From Ignavibacteriota bacterium (lineage in GTDB: Bacteria > Bacteroidota > Ignavibacteria > Ignavibacteriales > Melioribacteraceae): 45,937 bases of DNA. Of the stretch, positions 17,014 through 24,467 are shown piece after piece. The notes beneath the pieces are model-generated. The model made no database searches. It was not told where the DNA came from and saw only the letters and a list, made by a program, of their open reading frames with translations. The position numbers and the translations under genes were made by a program. Position 1 is the stretch's first letter. The number at the start of each line of letters is the position of its first letter. Location of the stretch: the NCBI GenBank assembly GCA_013112585.1, contig JABFGH010000035.1, positions 1 through 45,937 on the forward strand, in the 5' to 3' direction.

Positions 17014-17130
17014 GCTAATATCTCAATACACAAATTGCGTATAGCGGGGCTATATGTTATATTTTTGTTTATAGAACATGAATTTAATTAAGAATAAATG
17101 AAGAAACAACAGAACTAGGAAATTATAACT
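17014..17130 (-). repeat. Cassette-boundary structured repeat in front of bshB1 (site C)
   Basis: Core 17014-17065: CTAATATCTCAATACACA, GCGTATAGCGGGGCTATATG and TTATATTT. TAATAT on the left pairs with ATGTTA on the right; small hairpins (AGC GGG GCT) are inside. The following about 65 bp up to the bshB1 ATG resemble the flanks of sites A and D (GAAATTATA, GAAGAAACAA). The intact bshB1 follows directly, so this copy may be the ancestral anchor of the array. Confidence 0.65.
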
Positions 17131-17853
17131 ATGCTTGATGTATTAATATTTGCAGCACATCCCGATGACGCTGAAATTGGAATGGCGGGAACGATTGCTA
17201 AATTAGCCGGCAGCGGTTTTAAGGTAGGGATAATTGACTTAACCGCCGGTGAAATGGGAACGAGAGGAAATGCAAAGCTGAGGAAAAAAGAAGCCGACTC
17301 AGCCGCAAAAATAATGAATGTGGAAGTCCGTGAAAACTTAAACCTGCCGGATGGAAAAATAAAACTTAGTGATGAGTTCACAAAAAAAATTATTGTAAAG
17401 ATAAGGCAGTATCAGCCGAAAATTATTTTCGTAAATTATTTTAACGACAGGCATCCCGATCATATTGGTGCGGCGGCAAATGTTAAAGAGGCATTCTTTT
17501 TCAGCGGGGTTAAAAAGTATATAACCAGGCATAAAAATAAAATCCAGCAAATGTACCGCCCAAAAAAACTTTTTTATTTTATGAATGCTTACGAGTTTAA
17601 GCCTTCATTTATTTTTGACATTTCGGAAACATTTGAAGTAAAGCAAAAAGCACTTGCGGCATACGGTTCGCAGTTTTATAATCCAAAAGCAAAAAGCAAA
17701 GAGCCGGAAACATTTATTAGTCAGCCCGCATTTATTAAAATGATAGAGGCGCGCGCAAGAGTTTATGGATTCAATATCAGCAAGGAATATGGCGAGCCGT
17801 TTTACTGTGAAGAATCAATTGAACTGGATTTGAAAAATCTTTTAACTGCCTAG
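17131..17853 (+). CDS. bshB1: Bacillithiol biosynthesis deacetylase BshB1
   Basis: 240 residues of the PIG-L/LmbE zinc deacetylase family. The zinc motif H10-P-D-D13 (AAHPDDAEIG) and the second motif H108-P-D-H111 (NDRHPDHIGAA) are present, and LTAGEMGTRGN is diagnostic of BshB1. It removes the acetyl group from GlcNAc-malate, the middle step of bacillithiol synthesis; bshA and bshC are not in this window. Plus-strand, in contrast to the run of minus-strand genes on its left, and preceded by repeat site C. A decayed copy of its first codons lies at 7498. Confidence 0.95.
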   Translation: MLDVLIFAAHPDDAEIGMAGTIAKLAGSGFKVGIIDLTAGEMGTRGNAKLRKKEADSAAKIMNVEVRENLNLPDGKIKLSDEFTKKIIVKIRQYQPKIIFVNYFNDRHPDHIGAAANVKEAFFFSGVKKYITRHKNKIQQMYRPKKLFYFMNAYEFKPSFIFDISETFEVKQKALAAYGSQFYNPKAKSKEPETFISQPAFIKMIEARARVYGFNISKEYGEPFYCEESIELDLKNLLTA

Positions 17854-17860
17854 AAATAAT

Positions 17861-18382
17861 ATGGAAATGCAAAGATTATCTAGTAAAGAACTTGAACTCT
17901 ATTCAAAGGTTATATCTCTTGAGGGAGATATTGAGGAAAAGATTGAACTAATTGGAAATCTTGGAATTTTTGATGAATACAAGAAAGTACATCAACAATA
18001 TGCGAAGTTGTGTGAAGAAGATTTAGAAGCTTTGAAAAGAGGATTATTTCTAACTTGGTATTCAATAATGGAACCTTCTTGGTTAACTGGAATTGGAGAA
18101 CTCGATCCAGATGCAGAGGAGCGAATAATAAAAACTTTGGATTTAAAATTGAATCAAGATTTTTCTGATAAAGAATTAAATTGGATGATAAATTACTATT
18201 CTAATTGGGAGGGGGTTTTCGACAGATTTAATAATTATTTGGCACTGAAAAATAAATTACAAAATAGTGATAAAGAAGATTTCCGAGATTTGATTAAAGA
18301 TAAAGAGATGAGTAATAGAGGGCAAATGGGCATTTATTGGAATACAATATTATCTGAAAAACATAATAACCAAAAAAGCTAA
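17861..18382 (+). CDS. Hypothetical cytosolic protein
   Basis: 173 residues, no signal or membrane segment and no family recognised. It looks alpha-helical and acidic in the first half (SKELELYSKVISLEGDIEEKIELIG, HQQYAKLCEEDLEALKRGLFLTWY), followed by a distinctive ITELD-like strand SWLTGIGELDPDAEERII and a Trp-rich segment (ELNWMINYYSNWEGVF). The start is 7 bp after bshB1, and the next gene follows after 15 bp, so it is read in the same transcript. The wording and composition differ from bshB1, and it may be an insertion into that operon; an immunity-like role is only a guess. Confidence 0.6.
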   Translation: MEMQRLSSKELELYSKVISLEGDIEEKIELIGNLGIFDEYKKVHQQYAKLCEEDLEALKRGLFLTWYSIMEPSWLTGIGELDPDAEERIIKTLDLKLNQDFSDKELNWMINYYSNWEGVFDRFNNYLALKNKLQNSDKEDFRDLIKDKEMSNRGQMGIYWNTILSEKHNNQKS

Positions 18383-18397
18383 AAGGAAAAATATATT

Positions 18398-19255
18398 TTG
18401 AACATCACATTTTTAGGAACCGGGTTAATGGGTCTGCCGATGGCGGAAAATTTAATTAAGTCGGGCAACAAACTTACAGTTTATAATAGAACAAAATCGA
18501 AAACTGAACCGCTTGCAAAATTAGGTGCAGAAGTTTGTGAGTACGCTGCAGAAGCTGTTTCGAAAAATGAAGTGATCATTTCCATGCTTACAGACTATCC
18601 CGCTTTTGAAGATGCACTTTTGTCGAATTCAAAATTAAACCTGAATGACAAAACAATTATTCAAATGAGCACAATTGCGCCGGATGAAAGTAAAGAACTG
18701 CAAACACGTTTAAATGAATTAGGCGCCGGGTATCTTGAGGCTCCCGTGCTGGGCAGCATTCCGCAAGTTAAGGAGAGAACATTGTTTGTTCTTGTTGGCG
18801 GCAGTAAAGAAAAATTTGAAAAGTTTAAACCTATCTTTGATCAGTTGGGTGATAAAGTTTATTTTGTTGGCGAGGTTGGTTCCGCGAGTTCAATAAAGTT
18901 AGCATTGAACCAATTGATCTCTACAATGACAGCGGCATTTTCGATGAGCCATGCATACTTGAAAAACGCAAATGCCGATACAGAGATATTCATGGAAATT
19001 TTACGGGGAAGTGCTTTGTATTCTCCTACATTCGATAAAAAATTGGAGAATATGGATAAGCGCGATTTCTCGAACCCTAATTTTCCGCTTAAGCATTTAT
19101 TAAAAGATGTAAACTTGATGCTTAGTGAATTTGAAAAAGAAGGTGTGAATGTTAGTCCGCTTAAAGGCGTGCAGCATGCAATTGAAAAAGGTATTGAGCT
19201 TGGTTTTGCGGATGATGATTATTCTGCTATTTATAATGGGATCAATTTGAAATAG
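18398..19255 (+). CDS. Beta-hydroxyacid dehydrogenase (3-HIBADH / glyoxylate reductase-like)
   Basis: 285 residues; the start is TTG preceded by AAAAGGA. The N-terminal Rossmann motif FLGTGLMGLPMAENL and YNRTKSK (Arg/Thr after the second strand, suggesting NADPH) are followed by IIQMSTIAPDES, YLEAPVLGS (substrate-binding motif) and the catalytic Lys167 in GSASSIKLALNQ. This is the 6-phosphogluconate-dehydrogenase-like beta-HAD family, cytosolic, probably reducing a small semialdehyde or keto acid such as succinic semialdehyde or glyoxylate. The EAPVLGS variant (usually EAPVSGS) is slightly unusual. Likely in the bshB1 transcript. Confidence 0.87.
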   Translation: MNITFLGTGLMGLPMAENLIKSGNKLTVYNRTKSKTEPLAKLGAEVCEYAAEAVSKNEVIISMLTDYPAFEDALLSNSKLNLNDKTIIQMSTIAPDESKELQTRLNELGAGYLEAPVLGSIPQVKERTLFVLVGGSKEKFEKFKPIFDQLGDKVYFVGEVGSASSIKLALNQLISTMTAAFSMSHAYLKNANADTEIFMEILRGSALYSPTFDKKLENMDKRDFSNPNFPLKHLLKDVNLMLSEFEKEGVNVSPLKGVQHAIEKGIELGFADDDYSAIYNGINLK

Positions 19256-19277
19256 AGTATTTAAAATATTTCTTACA

Positions 19278-19335
19278 GTCTACTGGCAGACAGGTATTAA
19301 TTTTTACTTTTTCCTCCTGCCTACCGGCAGGCAGG
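19278..19335. repeat. GC-rich palindromic repeat, intact copy plus degenerate copy
   Basis: The 20 bp at 19316-19335 (CCTGCCTACCGGCAGGCAGG) are nearly self-complementary. A degraded copy (GTCTACTGGCAGACAGG) lies just before it. Further copies are at 23618, 30005, 30423 and inside the element at 26105. In such an AT-rich region, these blocks stand out clearly. Confidence 0.7.
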
Positions 19336-19388
19336 TTTTAATTATCCCTTTTACCTTTATTATCAAACCTAAAATTATAGATTAAAAA

Positions 19389-19820
19389 ATGCCGATTGTT
19401 TCAAAAAATACATTAAAAATTTTAGCCGCTATCGTTTGGATTAGCGGTGCGCTGGTATTGATAATTAAAGGCGGTTCACTTTTTTATGAAGTAAAACTAA
19501 TGCGACCCGAAAGCAATCTTTATCTGCTTGGAATTATTTTTGGATTTTTAATCGGCGGACTTAAAGCACGGTTCCTAATGGTTAATTTCTGTAAGAAAAA
19601 CCTTAATCGAATTTCAAAATTAAATAGACCAAAGCTTCATCAGTTTTTTACACCCGGTTTTTTTATTGCACTTTTTTTAATGATAGCAGCCGGAATGTTT
19701 TTATCGAAAGCCGCTAACGGAAATTTTACATGGCTGCTTGCTGTTGCTGTTTTAGATTTAGGTATTGGTACTGCACTGCTAACTAGCAGTCGTGTTTTTA
19801 TTGAGCAGGGTAAAATATAA
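19389..19820 (+). CDS. Hypothetical membrane protein
   Basis: 143 residues with about four membrane segments: 8-27 (ILAAIVWISGALVLIIKGGS), 42-58 (YLLGIIFGFLIGGLK), 90-108 (FFIALFLMIAAGMFLSKA) and 113-130 (WLLAVAVLDLGIGTALLTSS). A positively charged loop CKKNLNRISKLNRPKLHQFF lies between the second and third. No family recognised with confidence. It is set off from the dehydrogenase by the GC-rich palindromes and from the KAP gene by a triple hairpin element. Confidence 0.6.
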   Translation: MPIVSKNTLKILAAIVWISGALVLIIKGGSLFYEVKLMRPESNLYLLGIIFGFLIGGLKARFLMVNFCKKNLNRISKLNRPKLHQFFTPGFFIALFLMIAAGMFLSKAANGNFTWLLAVAVLDLGIGTALLTSSRVFIEQGKI

Positions 19821-19846
19821 ATAAAAATTTATTGAAAGATTTAAAA

Positions 19847-19944
19847 CCGTTAAAACGGCTATTCACTTTTCATGTATTATTAACCCACGACTTAAGTCGT
19901 GGGTTAGTTAATCAATAATAAAGTTTTTAACGGTTTCAACCGTT
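19847..19944. repeat. Triple-hairpin REP-like element
   Basis: Three palindromes in a row: CCGTT/AACGG (19847-19858), a perfect 24 bp palindrome with arms AACCCACGACTT (19882-19905), and AACGGTT/AACCGTT (19929-19944). Elements with AACGGTT and AACCC hairpins recur at 25892-25954 and 26279-26294. This is the style of REP elements moved by TnpA-REP (RAYT) transposases, but no such transposase is in the window. Confidence 0.7.
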
Positions 19945-19987
19945 TTATAATTTACAAGTGAACACAAAATGAGATCAGATAATTAAT

Positions 19988-20728
19988 ATGAATAAACGAG
20001 AAAAAATCACCATAGAAGAGAATGATCCCTTCTACTACGATAAACTAAATAGAGAAAAAACAGCACAGAAGTTAAGTGAAGTATTATCAAAAATTAATGA
20101 ACCGTTTCTCTTAATGATCAACGGGAAAGGGGGCAGAGGTAAATCCACTTTTGTTGATATGTGGAAACAGGAACTGATTAATTATGGCAACAATACATTA
20201 AAGCATAACGCAGTTGAAAATGAATACTCTGAAAATCCCTTAGCATCATTAGTCTCTGAACTAATAGATAAAATAAATGACATTCAAAAAGGGGAGAAGA
20301 TCCCGCCGACTATCAAATGGAATTTCAAAACTATCAGTGAAGCAATTGATGAGCTGGCAGATAATTCAACCGGCAGTAAAATTAAACGGATGGAAAGTTT
20401 TGAAAAGAAAAAGAACGCTGCCTCTGTAATTAAAAAAAGCATGACTGCAATTTTAAAAGAATACTATACTAACGAAGAAGGAACATTTACTCCGCTTTAT
20501 TATTTTATTGATGAACTTGATAAATGCAAACCTTCATTTGTTTTGGATATGCTGAACACAATTAGCAGAGTATTAAATATTCCCGAAATAATTTTTATTG
20601 TTGCCGTGGATAAATCTCAAATTGAAAATGCCGTAAAAGTAATTTACGGCAATGGGTTTGATACTGATAATTATTTCAAGAATACATTTAACTTAATTTG
20701 TGATCTGGACGAAGAGAAAAAATCTTAA
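19988..20728 (+). CDS. Short KAP-family P-loop NTPase
   Basis: 246 residues. Walker A is G46-K-G-G-R-G-K52-S53-T54 (NGKGGRGKST), and the Walker B-like region is YYFIDELDKC (D175-E-L-D178), followed by LNTISRVLNIPEIIFIVAVDKSQIENAV, all typical of KAP NTPases. These are STAND-like ATPases, several of them membrane-linked or connected with phage exclusion. The family is usually about 450-700 residues with membrane insertions between Walker A and B; here the insertion is missing and the C-terminal part after YLEK-like FDTDNYFKNTFNL is lost. So it is either a minimal soluble form or a truncation. It converges with the next gene, overlapping by 4 bp. Confidence 0.75.
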   Translation: MNKREKITIEENDPFYYDKLNREKTAQKLSEVLSKINEPFLLMINGKGGRGKSTFVDMWKQELINYGNNTLKHNAVENEYSENPLASLVSELIDKINDIQKGEKIPPTIKWNFKTISEAIDELADNSTGSKIKRMESFEKKKNAASVIKKSMTAILKEYYTNEEGTFTPLYYFIDELDKCKPSFVLDMLNTISRVLNIPEIIFIVAVDKSQIENAVKVIYGNGFDTDNYFKNTFNLICDLDEEKKS

Positions 20729-21624
20729 TTTTTCTTCCAAGTATAATCAGGTTCAAAGTAGTCCCACAAAATTTTTGATACATCTCTGATCAGCACATAA
20801 CCTTCATTATCATCTTCCCATCTAGTATCTTCTTGATTTTTTGTGATCACACAAAACACATAATCGCCATGCGGGGCATTAACTAAAACTACTTCCGATT
20901 TTGATCGACTGACCGCACCCTGCTTTGATGCAGCTTGCACAGTCGGCGGAATTTGAGAGAGCGCTTCTTCATCCCAGTGAATTCTTGTTAAGTGGCGGTA
21001 CATATCTTCACTTGCGTTTTCGGAGACAGCCTCACCATTTCTGATTCTAATTAATAGCTCAGCCATTTCTTTTGGAGTAGTTTGTCCCCAGCCGTATTTT
21101 TTATAGCCCGCTTCTCTCCCTTTGGTTCTTGAATTTACCCGTGTATGTTTTAAGCCCGCAATTTCAAGCCATTCATTAATTGCTGTGCCGGTGCCGGCTA
21201 ACTTCTGCAGCCATAAACTTGCGTGGTTATCGCTGAAGGTAATCATGTGCGTGAGCAATTTACTAATTGAAATATCTTCACCTTCACGAAAGCGGGAAAT
21301 TGCATCATCACCTTTCCACTGGTAATTAATTGTATCCTTAAAATAAAGCAGCGTGCTGTCTTTGCTCAATTCTCCTTTTTCAATCCGGTCAAATATTTTT
21401 ATCATTATTGGCACTTTTATCATACTGGCTGTGGGAAAAAGAGTATCGGCATTTATTTCAAATGTTTCGCCGCTCTTTAAATCTTTTACAAAAATTCCAA
21501 CATCACCCTTAAAATTTTCAACTCTCTTTTCTAAAGTCGCTTGTACGTCAGGCTTTTGTTCACAACCGGTGAAAAGTATTACTGCCGCTTGTAAAATTAT
21601 AATTGCAAAAGTTTTCTTAAACAT
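20725..21624 (-). CDS. Class A beta-lactamase-like serine hydrolase lipoprotein
   Basis: 299 residues. The signal peptide ends LFTGC, so Cys21 is lipidated and the enzyme sits at a periplasmic membrane face. S67-M-I-K70 matches class A S70/K73, S131-D-N133 matches S130-D-N132, and K234-Q-G236 stands at the KTG site with Gln in place of Thr/Ser. The omega loop (SRTKGREAG...GQTTP) has no residue obviously equal to Glu166, the deacylating base. The protein therefore looks more like a slow acyl-enzyme or D-Ala-D-Ala-peptidase relative than a real beta-lactamase. It is followed on its own strand by a membrane protein gene. Confidence 0.85.
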   Translation of the reverse strand: MFKKTFAIIILQAAVILFTGCEQKPDVQATLEKRVENFKGDVGIFVKDLKSGETFEINADTLFPTASMIKVPIMIKIFDRIEKGELSKDSTLLYFKDTINYQWKGDDAISRFREGEDISISKLLTHMITFSDNHASLWLQKLAGTGTAINEWLEIAGLKHTRVNSRTKGREAGYKKYGWGQTTPKEMAELLIRIRNGEAVSENASEDMYRHLTRIHWDEEALSQIPPTVQAASKQGAVSRSKSEVVLVNAPHGDYVFCVITKNQEDTRWEDDNEGYVLIRDVSKILWDYFEPDYTWKKN

Positions 21625-21627
21625 TTT

Positions 21628-22197
21628 TTACCCAAATTTCTGTAATAATATTTTATCTGATATTAATTGAATTACACGTTCTTTACTTGGAAAAGTTAGA
21701 ATGAAAATAAAATTCATTACGAGCATAGGTAAAATTGCGAGCCAATAAACGCTATTGTAATGAATTGAATTATTTAGAACACTCAAAATTAATGTTACCA
21801 ATCCGAAAAGTGCAGCCCCTTCGAGCATAGCAAATTTTATTATGTAGTGTGTAGTTGCTACGCCGAGTAATTTATTAACAATGGAATATTCATCAATTCG
21901 ATCAGCTAAAAGCATTTTGCTATTATTCCTTAATATTTGATCAGGCACAACCCGGGAAACAATAATCATTAGAACTGTAAGCCCTAATGATAACATTAAC
22001 AAAGTATCGATGAGTTCAATGTCAACTGGTTTTGGGATTTCTTGTTGGTCACCCGAAAAATAAAGAAACAAGCAGACGGCAAAAAATAGAAGCACTCCAA
22101 TATTCAACGCACTAATAATAATTTTTAAATTTCTAAGGTCTTCATTTGTAATTTCTTCTTGCAGTTTTTGTGTTGTCAGATTTTTAATATTTTCCAT
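21628..22197 (-). CDS. Hypothetical membrane protein
   Basis: 189 residues with about four membrane helices: 27-47 (ISALNIGVLLFFAVCLFLYF), 64-83 (IDTLLMLSLGLTVLMIIVS), 122-142 (IIKFAMLEGAALFGLVTLIL) and 152-172 (WLAILPMLVMNFIFILTF). A cytosolic coiled N-terminus (NIKNLTTQKLQEEITNEDLRN) precedes them. The GAALFGLV helix resembles F0 subunit c-like segments but there is no ion-binding motif. No family is recognised. The gene lies 3 bp upstream of the serine hydrolase start, so the two are probably translated together. Confidence 0.6.
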   Translation of the reverse strand: MENIKNLTTQKLQEEITNEDLRNLKIIISALNIGVLLFFAVCLFLYFSGDQQEIPKPVDIELIDTLLMLSLGLTVLMIIVSRVVPDQILRNNSKMLLADRIDEYSIVNKLLGVATTHYIIKFAMLEGAALFGLVTLILSVLNNSIHYNSVYWLAILPMLVMNFIFILTFPSKERVIQLISDKILLQKFG

Positions 22198-22216
22198 TTA
22201 CACCTCGAATAATAAA

Positions 22217-22810
22217 TTACTTTCCTTTGCGTGCACCGTTCATTGATGAAAATCTTGATTTCCACCATGATGTTTTCTGCGGAAAGACTCCTTCTGAAAC
22301 ATATCTAATATCTTCTACTGAATAGAAGGCTTTGGGATTAAAGTTCTTTATTTGCTTAACAACAAACTGTAAACTTGTGCGTTTAATAACTGTATAAATT
22401 AAATGAACCTGTCCGGCTGATCCCTCGGCTTCAATAGTTGTTACGCCAAAATTTTCTTCTTTTAAAAAATTTATTAGCTTCGATGCATCTGTAGATGTTA
22501 TTACACGCACAACAACAATTCCAAGTGCAAGTTTTTGTTCGATCAAAATTCCAAGATAGTTGCCAATTGCAAATCCGGTAGCATAAGCTAAGTAGTTGGT
22601 AACATTAGTAAGGTTCTGCATTACTTGCCCTATTGCTATCAACCAAATTAACACTTCAAAAAATCCAAGTATAGGTGCAATCAACTTGGCGCCTTTTGCA
22701 ACTAATATAATTCTTAGGGTTCCGAGTGATACGTCAATTATTCTTGATAGACAAATGAGCACAGGAATTATTAAATAACTGAGAATTGGGGAGTTCGTAA
22801 TTTCAAACAT
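22217..22810 (-). CDS. UPF0316 / DUF2179 membrane protein
   Basis: 197 residues. Three membrane helices come first (YLIIPVLICLSRIIDVSLGTLRII, LIAPILGFFEVLIWLIAIGQV, YATGFAIGNYLGILIE). The DUF2179 soluble domain follows (about 95-180: VVVRVITSTDASKLINFLKEENFGVTTIEAEG, VHLIYTVIKRTSLQFVVKQIKNF, FYSVEDIRYVSEGVF). This is the DUF5698-DUF2179 layout of UPF0316 (YebE-like) proteins. The DUF2179 domain also ends YitT-type proteins such as the one at 42518 and may bind a ligand. 19 bp from the next gene; likely same transcript. Confidence 0.85.
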   Translation of the reverse strand: MFEITNSPILSYLIIPVLICLSRIIDVSLGTLRIILVAKGAKLIAPILGFFEVLIWLIAIGQVMQNLTNVTNYLAYATGFAIGNYLGILIEQKLALGIVVVRVITSTDASKLINFLKEENFGVTTIEAEGSAGQVHLIYTVIKRTSLQFVVKQIKNFNPKAFYSVEDIRYVSEGVFPQKTSWWKSRFSSMNGARKGK

Positions 22811-22901
22811 AGTAAGTAAACAATAGTGTTAAAATTTTTATTTGTAAATATCCGAAAAAAAATTGCATAAAAATTAAATTAGAAGTGAAAATAATTAATA
22901 T

Positions 22902-23600
22902 TTAATGATAACCGCTTCCCCAGTAGAGGAAGTTTATAAAGATCAGATGTATTTTGAAGTAAATCCAATCAAAAATTTTCCAGGCGATTAAGATACCAAA
23001 AATTGCAAATGCGCTGTTGTGAATAAAACTCATATACTTTCTTGAGTTCTTATCGCTTAGATAAAGAGTAACCATTCCGCTGCCATCCAATGGGGGGATT
23101 GGAATGAGATTAAATATGAATAAAATTAAATTGAGTGAAAATAAAATACTCACCATTGAGGCAAGTGAAGTTCCAATTCCTTCATCATAAGCTTGAACAA
23201 TTGAAGAAATAGTAATCGAATCGGGCTGATAAAAATAACCGAGTGCAATTCCTATATGAATAAGAATACCGGCAATAACAACGAGCAGTAAATTTGAAAA
23301 GGGTCCTGCCGCTGCCATAATTCCCGCTTTTTTCGGATGGTCGTAAGCCCACTTCAAATTATAAGGTGCGCTTGCCCAGCCTATCATCCATCCCGCTAAG
23401 AAAAATGAAATAAAGGGAACAACGACAGTTCCAATTGGCTCTTGTTTAATATGTGGAATTGGGTTAAGTGTTACCTGTCCGTTATGGTAAGCGGTTAAGT
23501 CCCCGAGTTTCATTGCAAAAAATGCGTGTGATGCCTCGTGTAAAGTGGTTGATAGTAAGAATACTAAGTACCAAAATAATATGTCAGGAAAAACTTCCAT
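22902..23600 (-). CDS. Site-2-type zinc metalloprotease (M50), YwhC-like
   Basis: 232 residues, about five membrane helices. The zinc motif HEASH (H21, E22, H25) is in the first helix, and N164-LIPIPPLD172-G173 supplies the third ligand and conserved Asp; the NPxPPLDG pattern matches M50 family YwhC/FtsH-like intramembrane proteases. No PDZ domain, so this is the minimal form. M50 proteases cut membrane-spanning substrates such as anti-sigma factors after a first cut; a link to the anti-sigma at 33213 is only a speculation. The start is GTGAAGT-poor, with no clear SD; a Met is used. Confidence 0.82.
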   Translation of the reverse strand: MEVFPDILFWYLVFLLSTTLHEASHAFFAMKLGDLTAYHNGQVTLNPIPHIKQEPIGTVVVPFISFFLAGWMIGWASAPYNLKWAYDHPKKAGIMAAAGPFSNLLLVVIAGILIHIGIALGYFYQPDSITISSIVQAYDEGIGTSLASMVSILFSLNLILFIFNLIPIPPLDGSGMVTLYLSDKNSRKYMSFIHNSAFAIFGILIAWKIFDWIYFKIHLIFINFLYWGSGYH

Positions 23601-23617
23601 GTAAATCTCAATTAAAA

Positions 23618-23637
23618 CCTGCCTGCCGGTAGGCAGG
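23618..23637. repeat. GC-rich palindromic repeat
   Basis: CCTGCCTGCCGGTAGGCAGG, the exact reverse complement of the copy at 19316. It sits between the M50 protease and the next membrane protein. Confidence 0.7.
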
Positions 23638-23669
23638 AGGAAAAATGAAAAATTAAAAAAATAATTAAA

Positions 23670-24461
23670 TCACTTCAATCTCTGCACAATTGGGTGAAAC
23701 AGCCAAACCCAAATAACTGCCGCAGCAAATGAAATTATCGTTCCAATTAAAACTCCAAAAATCGGATATGTAAAATAAACCGCTATTGCATAAATAGTAA
23801 TATTTGTTGATGACAAAATTAATATTTTTCCCGTTGCCTGTGCAAACTGAATATTTTGATTTAACGAAAGTATAATTACAGTTGACAAAAGCACCGCCGG
23901 AAAAGTTGAAAAGATGCCAACGAAATATGGACTTAAAAATTTTGAAATTAAAATTACCGAGGCAACAATTCCGCCTGCAAATGCCGCGCGAATCATAATT
24001 TGAGTTTTGGAATATCTTTTATTCGATTTTGCCATTGCCGGGATCTTAGTGAATTTTTCTAAAACAAAAAATGCAACGAATGTAATAATGATATATGCAG
24101 AAAAATTAATCCACAAGTTTGTACTTGTTATAAATCCCGTAGCTGCGGCTAAGGCAAACCAAATCATTAATGAAATAATTGTTGAGGAGATCAATCCTTT
24201 TCTAAGCAGCACGACATAGACAGAAAGAAAACATGTATTAATGAGCATACCTATTGGTACCGAGGGAACAACGCTGATCACATAATCGGTATCATAAACA
24301 AAATATAGAAAGAGTAAACTGACTAAAATATTGGATGGAAGATTAGCGATAAGTCCGCCTATTTTAGTTCCCATTCTTTCGGCAAGCAGAGTAGCGGCGC
24401 TTATCCAAATTCCGGCAACGAAAAATGAGATAATAACTTTGGTGAGAAATATAGAATCCAT
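23670..24461 (-). CDS. Polytopic membrane protein with two-fold internal repeat
   Basis: 263 residues and about eight to nine membrane helices. Two halves look related: residues 1-75 (IISFFVAGIWISAATLLAERMGTKIGGLIANLPSNILVSLLFLYF) and 150-215 (IRAAFAGGIVASVILISKFLSPYFVGIFSTFPAVLLSTVIILSLNQ), each with a 'gly-rich loop then P-S/F-P-A' pattern. This resembles DUF3147-type proteins of unknown transport function. It is the next gene after the GNAT-YoaP gene (6 bp gap). Confidence 0.6.
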   Translation of the reverse strand: MDSIFLTKVIISFFVAGIWISAATLLAERMGTKIGGLIANLPSNILVSLLFLYFVYDTDYVISVVPSVPIGMLINTCFLSVYVVLLRKGLISSTIISLMIWFALAAATGFITSTNLWINFSAYIIITFVAFFVLEKFTKIPAMAKSNKRYSKTQIMIRAAFAGGIVASVILISKFLSPYFVGIFSTFPAVLLSTVIILSLNQNIQFAQATGKILILSSTNITIYAIAVYFTYPIFGVLIGTIISFAAAVIWVWLFHPIVQRLK

Positions 24462-24467
24462 TATCTA

